64,000 bases of DNA. It comes from Promicromonospora sp. AC04 (GTDB lineage: Bacteria > Actinomycetota > Actinomycetes > Actinomycetales > Cellulomonadaceae). The notes under the pieces are model-generated. The model made no database searches. It saw only the letters and a list, made by a program, of their open reading frames with translations, and was not told the origin of the DNA. The stretch covers positions 1 to 64,000 of the forward strand of contig NZ_QBUG01000010.1 of NCBI RefSeq assembly GCF_003058225.1, read 5' to 3'. The position numbers were made by a program, and so were the translations under genes. Numbering within the stretch: position 1 is the first letter of the stretch; each line of letters begins with the position of its first letter. Below, piece after piece: positions 19,562-27,846 of this stretch.

Positions 19562-22500
19562 ATGCGTGCCAGAGCAGGTGCAGCAGCGGTGCTCGCCGCA
19601 GTCCTGGTGGGCGGAGGGACGGCGGCTTCGGCCGCCGGGCCCGGGAGCCCGCCCCCGGCCTCGACGTCCGCGGCCCCGACATCCGCCACGACCGGGTCCA
19701 CCTCCGCAACAGTCACCCTGATCACGGGCGACCGGGTCACCTTCACGCGGTCCGCGGACGGCCCGAGGGGCGTCACCATCGAGCGCGGGGCGGGTCGCGA
19801 GGGCGTCGGCTTCCTCCAGCAGACCGTGAACGACCGGCTCTACGTCATCCCGACGGACGTCGCCGACCTGGTCCCGGACCGCCTCGACCGGGCGCTGTTC
19901 GACGTCACGCGCCTGGTGGACGCCGGCTACCACGAGTCCCATCAGGGCACCGTCCCCGTCATCGTCCAGGCGAATGCCGCCTCCGGCGAGGCGACGAAGG
20001 GCACGCGGGCGGCGTCGGCCGAACCCGACTGGGCCGACCTGGGTATCGAACCCGAACGCAAGCTGGAGTCCGTCGACGCCGTCGCCGCGGACCTCGACCG
20101 CGCCGCGGCAGGCGACCTGCTGGCGGCCCTCCAGGCCCCGGCACCGGACGCGCGCGCGGCGACCGCCGCGGCGTCCGGCGTCAAGGTCTGGCTCGACGCG
20201 CCCGTCCAGGCGCTCGACGCGGACTCGACGCCCCAGATCGGCGCGCCCGAAGCCTGGGCCGCCGGTTACACCGGCGAGGGCGTCACGGTGGCGGTCCTGG
20301 ACACGGGCGTGGACACCACGCACCCCGACCTCGACGACGTGACGGTCGGGTCGCGGGACTTCACCGGTACCGGGAACACGGCCGACGGCTTCGGCCACGG
20401 CACGCACGTCGCCTCCATCGCGCTCGGCTCGGGTGATGCGTCCGACGGCGTGAACCGCGGGGTGGCTCCGGGCGCCGATCTTCTGGTCGGCAAGGTCCTG
20501 GACAACGACGGCTACGGCGAGATGTCGTGGGTGATCGACGGGATGGAGTGGGCCGCGGGTGAGGGCGCCGACGTCGTCAACCTGAGCCTCGGCGAGTCCG
20601 GGAACTACAGCGACGGCACGGACCCCGCGTCCCTGGCCGTGAACACGCTGAGCGCCCAGTACGACACGCTCTTCGTCATCTCCGCCGGAAACGACGGGGA
20701 GCTCGGCAACGGGACCGTGACCTCCCCGGGATCCGCCGACGCCGCGCTGACCGTTGGCGCCGTGGACGACGCCGACGAGGTCACCTGGTTCTCGAGCCGC
20801 GGACCGCGCGGCGGGGACAACGCCCTCAAGCCGGACGTGACCGCTCCCGGCGACGCCATCGTCGCGGCCCGAGCGGCAGGGACGGCGATGGACACGGTCG
20901 TCGACGAGTATCACGTCGCCGCCTCGGGGACGTCGATGGCGGCCCCGCACGTCGCGGGCGCAGCGGCCGTGCTCAAGCAGGCCCGGCCTGAGCTCACCGG
21001 TCAGGAGCTCAAGTCGATCCTCATGGGCTCGGCCCAGCACACCTCCGGGTCGGTGTGGGAGGAGGGCGCCGGCCGCGTCTACCTGCCGACAGCCCTGGAG
21101 CAGCGGGTCGAGGCCTCGCCGTCGTCGCTCTCCTTCGGCACCTTCGAGTACCCGCAGTCGGGCTCGGAGACGCGGACCCTCACGTACGAGAACCCGACGG
21201 ACGCGGACGTCACGCTCGACCTCGCGCTCGACGCGACCGGCCCCGACGGCGAACCGCTGCCGGCCGGTGCGGCAGCGCTCTCGGCGGCCTCGGTGACCGT
21301 GCCCGCGCAGGGCACCGCCACCGTGGACCTCACCGTGGACACCGCGGCGGGCGCTGCCGGCCGGGTGTCCGGCGCCGTCGTCGCGACGACCCCTGGCGGC
21401 GGCGAGATCCGCACGACCCTCGGCTGGGACAAGGAGCCGGAGCTCTACGACCTGACTGTCGAGGTCCTCGGCCGGGACGGCGCGACGTACGACGGCGAGG
21501 CGTCGGTCGGCGTGATGAACGTCGACGACGGCACGCGCTTCAACGAGTTCGTCCAGCTCGAGGGCGGCACGCAGACCGTGCGTGTCCCGGTCGGGACCTA
21601 CTCGGTGGCCGGCAAGCTGTGGGACGAGGACGCCGAAGGCGCGATCACCGAGCTGACGGCGGCCGTCGAACCCGAGGTCGAGGTCACCGCGGACACCACA
21701 GCGGTCCTCGACGCCGGCGACGGCGAACCGGTAACGGTCACCACTCAGCGGCCGGCGGACCTGCAGCAGATCTCCCTCGGCGTCGACCGGACCGACGAGC
21801 CCTACGAGCAGCTCAACGGGTTCGGCGCCATAGTTCCCGGGACGGCCGAGGTGTACGCGACGCCGACCGCCCCGGTCACCGAGGGCGGCCTGGACTTCAG
21901 CACCGGGTTTGCGCTGGCGGCGCCCACCACCGGCGACGAGGCCCCCGCGTACACGTACGACCTCCTGTACGCACAGGACGGCGTCGAGACCGTCGACTTC
22001 GCGGCGACCTCGGAGAACACCGCGGCGGTCCGGGCCGGCTACGCCGATCTCGGCGACGGCGCCGTCGTGCAGAGCGGCTGGTTCGGGGAGCTGGAGGACA
22101 AGTGGTGGATCTACAAGCCGGGGTATCCCCGCCCGGCCACCACGGGCAGCGTCCGCACCGAGTACCTCAGCGCGGACGTGAGCTGGAGAAGCTTCCTCGA
22201 CATCGAACCGGCCGACGGCTCGGACACCGTGCTGTTCAACAGTGAGAACCGCATCTACACGGGGGGTGAGGAAGACGCGGAGACATACGGAGGGGCAGTG
22301 CTCAACACCCAGGTCCGCGCGGACCGTGTGTTCGAGACCCAGGGTGACCTGCTCGCCCTGAACATCGCGGGGTGGACAGACGCCGAGGGGCACCAGTCCT
22401 CGGCATACGGGGTGTCCGAGCACCTGCGGGTGTGGCAGGACGGCACCCAGGTGGCGGACGTCGAGGACTTCTGGGCGGACGTCCCCGTCCCTGCAGAGGG

Positions 22501-22945
22501 CGCCGACTACCGCGTCGCCCTGGACGCGGTACGGGACACCTCCTGGTGGAACCGGTCCACGAGGGTGAGCACGGAGTGGACCTTCCACGCCAAGCCCGGT
22601 GGTTCCGCGGAGGAGCCGGTCGACCTGCCCGTGCTCGACGTCGGCTTCGCCGTCGCCGGCATGGACCTGGCCAACAAGGCACCGGCGCGTACCAAGGCCA
22701 CCCTGACCGTCCGCCACCAGCCCGGCACCACCGGCAGCAAGATCGTCGAGACCCGCCTCTGGTGGTCGCCTGACGACGGCGCCACCTGGCGCAAGGCGAC
22801 GCTGAACCGGACGGGCGACGGCGTCTACACCGCCGACCTGCGCGTCCCGGCGGGCACGGAGCAGGTCTCGCTCCGCGTCGAGGCGAAGGACAAGGCGGGC
22901 GCCACGATCAAGCAGACGGTGATCGACGCCTACGGCGTCCGCTGA
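19562..22945 (+). CDS. Secreted S8 serine protease, paralogue 2
   Basis: A 1127-residue protein, collinear with paralogue 1 from signal peptide to the last residue (both end IDAYGVR or IRAYGVR). Catalytic Asp247, His279 and Ser458 are in the same motifs. Large stretches are nearly the same at the DNA level (for example around 20400-20530), so the duplication looks fairly recent, while the last 300 residues differ more. The start codon follows GAAGGAGACAGTAG, with a weaker leader hairpin (CGGCA/TGCCG at 19524-19535). It could differ in substrate preference; nothing in the sequence names the substrate. Confidence 0.93.
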   Translation: MRARAGAAAVLAAVLVGGGTAASAAGPGSPPPASTSAAPTSATTGSTSATVTLITGDRVTFTRSADGPRGVTIERGAGREGVGFLQQTVNDRLYVIPTDVADLVPDRLDRALFDVTRLVDAGYHESHQGTVPVIVQANAASGEATKGTRAASAEPDWADLGIEPERKLESVDAVAADLDRAAAGDLLAALQAPAPDARAATAAASGVKVWLDAPVQALDADSTPQIGAPEAWAAGYTGEGVTVAVLDTGVDTTHPDLDDVTVGSRDFTGTGNTADGFGHGTHVASIALGSGDASDGVNRGVAPGADLLVGKVLDNDGYGEMSWVIDGMEWAAGEGADVVNLSLGESGNYSDGTDPASLAVNTLSAQYDTLFVISAGNDGELGNGTVTSPGSADAALTVGAVDDADEVTWFSSRGPRGGDNALKPDVTAPGDAIVAARAAGTAMDTVVDEYHVAASGTSMAAPHVAGAAAVLKQARPELTGQELKSILMGSAQHTSGSVWEEGAGRVYLPTALEQRVEASPSSLSFGTFEYPQSGSETRTLTYENPTDADVTLDLALDATGPDGEPLPAGAAALSAASVTVPAQGTATVDLTVDTAAGAAGRVSGAVVATTPGGGEIRTTLGWDKEPELYDLTVEVLGRDGATYDGEASVGVMNVDDGTRFNEFVQLEGGTQTVRVPVGTYSVAGKLWDEDAEGAITELTAAVEPEVEVTADTTAVLDAGDGEPVTVTTQRPADLQQISLGVDRTDEPYEQLNGFGAIVPGTAEVYATPTAPVTEGGLDFSTGFALAAPTTGDEAPAYTYDLLYAQDGVETVDFAATSENTAAVRAGYADLGDGAVVQSGWFGELEDKWWIYKPGYPRPATTGSVRTEYLSADVSWRSFLDIEPADGSDTVLFNSENRIYTGGEEDAETYGGAVLNTQVRADRVFETQGDLLALNIAGWTDAEGHQSSAYGVSEHLRVWQDGTQVADVEDFWADVPVPAEGADYRVALDAVRDTSWWNRSTRVSTEWTFHAKPGGSAEEPVDLPVLDVGFAVAGMDLANKAPARTKATLTVRHQPGTTGSKIVETRLWWSPDDGATWRKATLNRTGDGVYTADLRVPAGTEQVSLRVEAKDKAGATIKQTVIDAYGVR

Positions 22946-22980
22946 GCCCCATCTGCTGAGCCCAGTCCGCCGAGCCATGT

Positions 22981-23020
22981 GTCAGACCCTCAGGTCGCCC
23001 GAGCGACCTGAGGGTCTGAC
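22981..23020. terminator. Palindrome after protease 2
   Basis: Perfect 18-bp stem (22981-22998 with 23003-23020), loop CCGA, 35 bases after the stop. Related to but distinct from the upstream pair: CAGGTCGCCCGAGCGACCTG core. Confidence 0.72.
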
Positions 23021-23133
23021 CCTGCGGGCGGCGCGTCCGACGTCAGCCCCCCGTGCCACTTCGCTGACCAGCCAGAATGCCGAGCGAGTCCGCCGTTCTG
23101 CCCAACCTTCTCGAGAGTCCGAGCGTCAGTCCC

Positions 23134-23167
23134 CGTGAGGCGGCACCATGCCGCCGGCTTCCTCACG
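23134..23167 (+). promoter_or_regulatory. Leader hairpin upstream of protease 3
   Basis: An outer stem CGTGAGG/CCTCACG (23134-23140, 23161-23167) encloses GGCGGCA/TGCCGCC (23139-23145, 23149-23155); the outer stem ends two bases before the ribosome binding site. Same position as the hairpins of the two paralogues. Confidence 0.5.
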
Positions 23168-23180
23168 AAGGAGACAGCAG

Positions 23181-26100
23181 ATGCGCGCCAGAGCAGGTGC
23201 GGCAGCAGCCGCGATCGCCGTGGCGATCGCGCTGGGTGCGGGCATACCAGCGTGGTCACTCGGGTCCGACGCGGCGGGCCGGGACGACGGCGATGCCGCC
23301 CCGGGGGCGGTGGCTGCCGAGCTCTCGGGCACCTCGACCGTCACCCTGATCACGGGCGACCAGGTCTCGCTCACGCAGTACGCCGACGGGCGCAGGTCCG
23401 TCACGGTCGAGCCCGGTGCGGGCCGGGAGGGGATCGGGTTCCAGCGGCTCACCGAGGGCGACCGCCTGCACGTGATCCCGGCCGACGTCGCCGGGCTCGT
23501 CCCTGATCGCCTGGACCAGGCACTGTTCGACGTCACGGGCCTGGTCGCCGCCGGGTACGGCGATCCTCGCCGGGGCACGGTGCCGGTCATCGTCCAGGAG
23601 ACAGCGGCCGGAGCGGCCCGGTCTGCAACCTCCACCTCGGACTGGGCGGCGCTGGGTCTGGAGCCTGAGCGGACGCTCGAGTCGGCCGGGGCGATCTCAG
23701 CGGACCTGGACCGGGACGGGGCCGCCGCACTGCTCGGGGCCCTGCGGGCGCCGCAGGCCTCGGCCCGCTCTGCCTCGGGCACGGTGCCGGACGTGAAGGT
23801 CTGGCTGGACGCCCCCGTCCGGGCGCTCGACGCGGACTCGATGCCGCAGATCGGCGCTCCGGCCGCCTGGGAGTCGGGATACACCGGCGACGGCGTGACC
23901 GTCGCCGTGCTCGACTCGGGTGTCGACTCGACCCACCCGGACCTGGACGACGCGGTGGTCGGTGCCCGGGACTTCACCGGCAGCGGGAACACCGAGGACC
24001 ACTACGGCCACGGCACGCACGTGGCGTCGATCGTCCTGGGTTCGGGCGACGCGTCGGGCGGGACCAACCGCGGCGTGGCACCAGGTGCCGACCTGCTGGT
24101 CGGCAAGGTGCTCGACGAGTCCGGCGGCGGCGAGATGTCGTCGATCATCGACGGCATGGAGTGGGCCGCCGAGCAGGGCGCCGACGTCGTGAACATGAGC
24201 CTCGGCGAGGCGGAGCACTACACCGACGGCACCGACCCGGCCTCGGTGGCGCTCGACACGCTGAGCGCCCGGTACGGGACGCTGTTCGTCGTCGCGGCGG
24301 GCAACGCGGGCGAGTACGGGACGGTCTCCACCCCCGGGTCCGCGAGCTCCGGCCTGACCGTCGGTGCCGTGGACGACGCCGACGAGGTCGCGGCCTTCTC
24401 CAGCCGCGGGCCCCGCGGCGGCGACTACGCGATCAAGCCCGACGTCACCGCGCCGGGCGTCGAGATCGTCGCGGCGCGCGCCGCCGGCACGAACGAGGGC
24501 TCCGGCGAGGGGGAGTACGTCTCCTGGAGCGGCACCTCGATGGCCGCCCCGCACGTCGCCGGGGCCGCCGCGGTCCTCAAGCAGGCCCGTCCCGAGCTGA
24601 CCGGGCGGCAGCTCAAGGCGATCCTGATGGGCTCGGCCCAGCACACCAGCGGGAGCGTGTTCGACGAGGGCGCGGGGCGCGTCTACCTGCCCGCCGCCCT
24701 GGAGCTCCCGGTCACGCCGGTGCCCGCCTCGCTGTCCTTCGGCGCGCTGGAGTACCCGCAGCAGGGAACCGCGACCCGGACCCTTACCTACAAGAACGCC
24801 ACCGACGCCGCGGTCACCCTCGATCTCGCCGTCGAGGCGACCGGCCAGGGCGGCAGGCCCCTGCCGGACGGCGCCGTCCGGCTCGGCTCGACCACGCTGA
24901 CCGTCCCGGCCCATGGCGCCGCGAAGGTCAAGGTCACTGTCGACCGGACCGTCGGTGACATCGAGCGCCGCTACTCCGGCGCGGTCACGGCCACCGACCC
25001 CGACGGCCGGGAGGTCCGTACCGCGCTCGGCTACTACAAGGAGCCGGACCTCGCTGATCTGAACCTCCGGGCGGTCGGTCGCGACGGGAAGCCGCACACG
25101 GGCGTGTCCAGCGTCCGTGTGGTGAACGTCGACGACCCGACGCTGTTCAGCGAGCACCTGGAGGTCGGCGCGGACGGACGGGACCTGCGGGTGCCGCCGG
25201 GCAGGTACTCGGTCACCGGGTTCCTCTGGACGACGGACGAGGCGTTTGTCGTCTCCGAGGCCACGGCGGTGCTTCGCCCGGAGATCGAGGTGGCGGACGA
25301 CACCACGGTGGTGCTCGACGCCCGCAAGGCACGGGAGCTGTCCGTGACCACTCAGCGCCCCGCGGACCTGCAGTGGCTCGCGCTGGACGACACCCGGACC
25401 GCGGGGGACGGTGAGCCGTACGGCTTCGGCCTCGTGGTCACCGGTGACGCTGACGTCTACGCGACGCCGACGGCAGCCCCCGTGGCGGTCGGCACGCACG
25501 ACCTGCAGGCCCACTTCATCCTGGCGGGACCAGCCACGGGCGGCCGGGCGCCGTCGTACACGTACGACCTCCTGTACACGCAGGACGTGATGAAGACCTT
25601 CGCGTTCCGCGCGACGGCCCGGAACACGGCGGCGATCAGGACCGGCTATGCCGCTCTGGGGCCCGATCACCTGGCGGAGAGCTCGCGGGTCGGTTTCGCC
25701 CCCGGCGACCTCTGGGGTTCGGCCGTCGCGGGCCCGGTCGCGGCGCCCGGCCAGCGCACGGAGTACGTGAGCGCGAACGGCGTCGCCTGGGGCCACGAGG
25801 TGTACTCGGGCTCGACCGAGGAGCCGCAGCAGGGCTTCTTCCGTGGCGAGCCCCGCACCTACGCCCCGGGTGAGCAGGCCCGGACGACCGTGGGCGGGGC
25901 AGTGCTGGGCACGCGGCTCGGCGCCGGCGCGATGACCACGGCCAGGAACAGGCTCACCCTCGATCTTGTGCCCTGGAGCGACTCCGACCGGCATCCGTTC
26001 GCGTCCTTCGGCTCCGACAGCACCCGCCTGCGCGTCTGGCAGGACGGCGCCCTCGTCGCCGACAGGAAGTCGTCGAACGCCCGGGTCACCCTGCCCGACG

Positions 26101-26549
26101 GCGGCGCGGACCATCGCGTAGTGCTCGACGCCGCGCGAGAGGCGTCCTGGTGGAACCGGTCCACCAGCGTGCGCACGGAGTGGACGTTCCACGCCGAGCC
26201 CGGCGGCACGCCGGGCGAGCCCGTCGTCGTGCCCGCGCTCGACGTCGCCTATCGCGTAGGGGGCGTCGACCTGACGAACTCCGCGCCGCGGAGCACCAGG
26301 GTCACGCTGTCCGCGGGACACCAGGCCGGCGCCGAGTCCGGCAAGGTCACGTCCGCTCGCCTGTGGTGGTCTGCGGACGACGGCGCCACCTGGCACCGCA
26401 CGCCCCTGACCACCGGGCCCGACGGGACGTTCGCAGGGGACGTCCGCGCCCCCGCGGGTACGGAGCACGTCTCGCTCCGCGTCGAGGCGAAGGACAGGGC
26501 GGGCGCCACGATCAAGCAGACGGTGATCGACGCCTACGGCGTCCGCTGA
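23181..26549 (+). CDS. Secreted S8 serine protease, paralogue 3
   Basis: A 1122-residue protein with the same architecture as paralogues 1 and 2 but more diverged. Catalytic Asp245, His277 and Ser453 are intact (SGTSMAAPHVAGAAAVL), and the TVTLITGDQVSL segment starts the N-terminal region. The signal peptide is different (MRARAGAAAAAIAVAIALGAG). ATG 23181 follows GAAGGAGACAGCAG. The gene ends with the same VEAKDRAGATIKQTVID tail, indicating that the repeated unit is the whole leader-gene-palindrome cassette. It is the last member of the array. Confidence 0.93.
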   Translation: MRARAGAAAAAIAVAIALGAGIPAWSLGSDAAGRDDGDAAPGAVAAELSGTSTVTLITGDQVSLTQYADGRRSVTVEPGAGREGIGFQRLTEGDRLHVIPADVAGLVPDRLDQALFDVTGLVAAGYGDPRRGTVPVIVQETAAGAARSATSTSDWAALGLEPERTLESAGAISADLDRDGAAALLGALRAPQASARSASGTVPDVKVWLDAPVRALDADSMPQIGAPAAWESGYTGDGVTVAVLDSGVDSTHPDLDDAVVGARDFTGSGNTEDHYGHGTHVASIVLGSGDASGGTNRGVAPGADLLVGKVLDESGGGEMSSIIDGMEWAAEQGADVVNMSLGEAEHYTDGTDPASVALDTLSARYGTLFVVAAGNAGEYGTVSTPGSASSGLTVGAVDDADEVAAFSSRGPRGGDYAIKPDVTAPGVEIVAARAAGTNEGSGEGEYVSWSGTSMAAPHVAGAAAVLKQARPELTGRQLKAILMGSAQHTSGSVFDEGAGRVYLPAALELPVTPVPASLSFGALEYPQQGTATRTLTYKNATDAAVTLDLAVEATGQGGRPLPDGAVRLGSTTLTVPAHGAAKVKVTVDRTVGDIERRYSGAVTATDPDGREVRTALGYYKEPDLADLNLRAVGRDGKPHTGVSSVRVVNVDDPTLFSEHLEVGADGRDLRVPPGRYSVTGFLWTTDEAFVVSEATAVLRPEIEVADDTTVVLDARKARELSVTTQRPADLQWLALDDTRTAGDGEPYGFGLVVTGDADVYATPTAAPVAVGTHDLQAHFILAGPATGGRAPSYTYDLLYTQDVMKTFAFRATARNTAAIRTGYAALGPDHLAESSRVGFAPGDLWGSAVAGPVAAPGQRTEYVSANGVAWGHEVYSGSTEEPQQGFFRGEPRTYAPGEQARTTVGGAVLGTRLGAGAMTTARNRLTLDLVPWSDSDRHPFASFGSDSTRLRVWQDGALVADRKSSNARVTLPDGGADHRVVLDAAREASWWNRSTSVRTEWTFHAEPGGTPGEPVVVPALDVAYRVGGVDLTNSAPRSTRVTLSAGHQAGAESGKVTSARLWWSADDGATWHRTPLTTGPDGTFAGDVRAPAGTEHVSLRVEAKDRAGATIKQTVIDAYGVR

Positions 26550-26570
26550 GCCAGGTCTGCTGAGCCACGT

Positions 26571-26610
26571 GTAAGACCCTCGGGTCGCCCGAGCGACCTG
26601 AGGGTCTGAC
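26571..26610. terminator. Palindrome after protease 3
   Basis: 18-base arms (26571-26588, 26593-26610) with two mismatches and loop CCGA; almost the same sequence as after protease 2, so the palindrome was duplicated with the gene. Confidence 0.7.
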
Positions 26611-26658
26611 AGGTCCGAGCGTTCCTGACCCGTGCGCCGGTGTAGCCTCCTGCGCGAC

Positions 26659-27474
26659 ATGAGCGAGCACACGACCAGCGGCAACAGCGACCTCCCGGCG
26701 CCCGACGGCGGTGCCTCAAGCGTCACGGGAGCCACCGGTGTTCCGGCCGCGACGGGATCCGGCGGTGTTCCGGCCGCGACGGGAGCCGGCGGTGTTCCGG
26801 CCGCGACGGGATCCGGCGGTGTTCCAGTCGCCACGGGAGCCGATGGCGTCCCGGGCGCCGCGGGAACGCGCACCGGGAAGCCGCCGATCCGCGTGATTTT
26901 CGTACCCGGGCTCGGCGATCGGATACCGCCCGTGGTGCACCTCCAGCGGGAGGCGCTGCGCACGTGGCGCGCCCTCGGGGTGCGCACCACCATGTTCCGC
27001 GTCCGCTGGTCGTCGGACGCGTCCTTCCAGGATCGGCTGGACCGGCTCGACGCGATGGTCGAGCGGTTCGAGCAGCGGGGCGAACGGGTGGCGCTCATGG
27101 GCGCGTCCGCAGGCGCGGGCGCGGTGCTCGCGGAGTACGCGCGACGCCGCTCGATCGTCGCCGTCGTGATCATCGCCGGGAAGTTCCTCGAGCCCGAGGA
27201 CATCATCAAGCCCGTGCTCGACCGCAACGCGCCGTTCGCACAGTCGATGTCGGCGGTGCCGAAGCTGCTGGAGGGCCTGGGCCCGGAGGACCGGGCCAAG
27301 ATCCTGAGCCTGCGCTCGGCCCGGGACGGCGTGATCGACGACGAGGACACGCTGCTCGAAGGCGCCGTGAACGAGACGATGCGCGTCGTGGGCCACGTGA
27401 TCGCGATCGGCTACGCGCTGATGTTCCGTGCACGAAGGGTCGTGCGGTTCCTGCGCGAGGTCGTGACGGACTGA
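26659..27474 (+). CDS. Alpha/beta-hydrolase-like protein with N-terminal repeat
   Basis: A 271-residue, probably cytoplasmic protein. Residues 1-75 are low complexity: about four 27-bp repeats encode GVPAATGSG-type units. From residue 80 a compact alpha/beta-hydrolase core follows: RVIFVPGLGDRIPP, then the nucleophile-elbow-like ALMGASAGAGAVLAEYA and a helical C-terminus ending FLREVVTD. The substrate is unknown; a clear catalytic Asp/His pair is not obvious, so enzymatic activity is uncertain. ATG 26659 is preferred; TAGCCT at 26643-26648 could be its -10. The gene stands alone between the protease array and the oxygenase leader. Confidence 0.6.
   Translation: MSEHTTSGNSDLPAPDGGASSVTGATGVPAATGSGGVPAATGAGGVPAATGSGGVPVATGADGVPGAAGTRTGKPPIRVIFVPGLGDRIPPVVHLQREALRTWRALGVRTTMFRVRWSSDASFQDRLDRLDAMVERFEQRGERVALMGASAGAGAVLAEYARRRSIVAVVIIAGKFLEPEDIIKPVLDRNAPFAQSMSAVPKLLEGLGPEDRAKILSLRSARDGVIDDEDTLLEGAVNETMRVVGHVIAIGYALMFRARRVVRFLREVVTD
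26737..26863 (+). repeat. 27-bp in-frame minisatellite
   Basis: Units begin GGTGTTCCGGCCGCGACGGG and repeat about 4.5 times with few differences; the last two copies are more diverged. Encodes nine-residue GVPAATGSG-like repeats. Confidence 0.92.
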
Positions 27475-27560
27475 CCGGTGTGCCGGACTGACCGGTGCCG
27501 AGCTGACCGGTGCCGAGCTGACCGGTGCCGAGCTGACCGGTGTGCCGAGCTGACCGGGAC
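27471..27560 (+). repeat. Intergenic tandem repeat overlapping a stop codon
   Basis: CTGACCGGTG starts at 27471, 27488, 27503, 27518, 27533 and (variant) 27550; three intervals are 15 bp and two are 17. The first copy contains the TGA of the preceding gene. The ACCGGT core is palindromic. Confidence 0.9.
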
Positions 27561-27605
27561 CCGGCCTGTGCTGCTCCCGTTCGGGATGCTAACGTGTCTC
27601 ACATC

Positions 27606-27641
27606 GTGAGCACCTTCCTCTGTACCTGCTGTCGCCGCTGA
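27606..27641 (+). CDS. Cysteine-rich leader peptide (candidate attenuator uORF)
   Basis: GTG AGC ACC TTC CTC TGT ACC TGC TGT CGC CGC TGA encodes the 11-residue MSTFLCTCCRR. Three of four successive codons near its end specify cysteine. No ribosome binding site precedes it, and a -10-like TAACGT or GCTAAC lies 10-12 bases upstream, so it may be at or near the 5' end of the message. Poly-cysteine leader peptides that control sulfur-related genes by ribosome stalling are known in mycobacteria. The downstream RNA has competing structures suited to attenuation. Not proven to be translated. Confidence 0.6.
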   Translation: MSTFLCTCCRR

Positions 27642-27662
27642 GCGGTCGCCGACAAGGCGACC
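27631..27662 (+). promoter_or_regulatory. Alternative RNA hairpins at the leader peptide (attenuator-like)
   Basis: GTCGCC occurs twice: at 27631-27636 across the last Cys/Arg codons and at 27645-27650 just after the stop. Both can pair with GGCGAC at 27656-27661. The downstream pair gives a 7-bp stem with loop GACAA (27644-27662). A ribosome at the Cys codons would cover the first copy, so pairing depends on its position. A second hairpin follows at 27668-27685. Confidence 0.5.
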
Positions 27663-27846
27663 CCCTTGGCGCGGTTCCTCGCGCCGCCGACAGCAGCCCC
27701 CGCTCACATCGCATCCCTGTGCACGCGTCGGCCTCCCTCGCACGCCCTTTCCTGGCGGCCGGGAGTGCCGGGCGGAGCTCATCGACGGATGCCAGGGCCG
27801 CCGCCGTCGGCGTACCCACCCGGCACCCATCGAAAGGACCCTTCTC

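Larger units (their letters stand above)
27475..27846. other. 372-bp regulatory interval before the oxygenase gene
   Basis: Contains, in order, the 15/17-bp tandem repeat, a probable promoter (GCTAAC near 27589), the cysteine leader peptide, two hairpins (27644-27662; 27668-27685) and about 150 bases with no coding signal before the ribosome binding site AAAGGA at 27834-27839. Confidence 0.6.

Noticed and set aside
19514-22978. A 1154-codon open frame antisense to protease 2, with similar frames under proteases 1 and 3
   Set aside because: Mirror of codon bias; repeats in the three copies only because the sense genes are paralogous.
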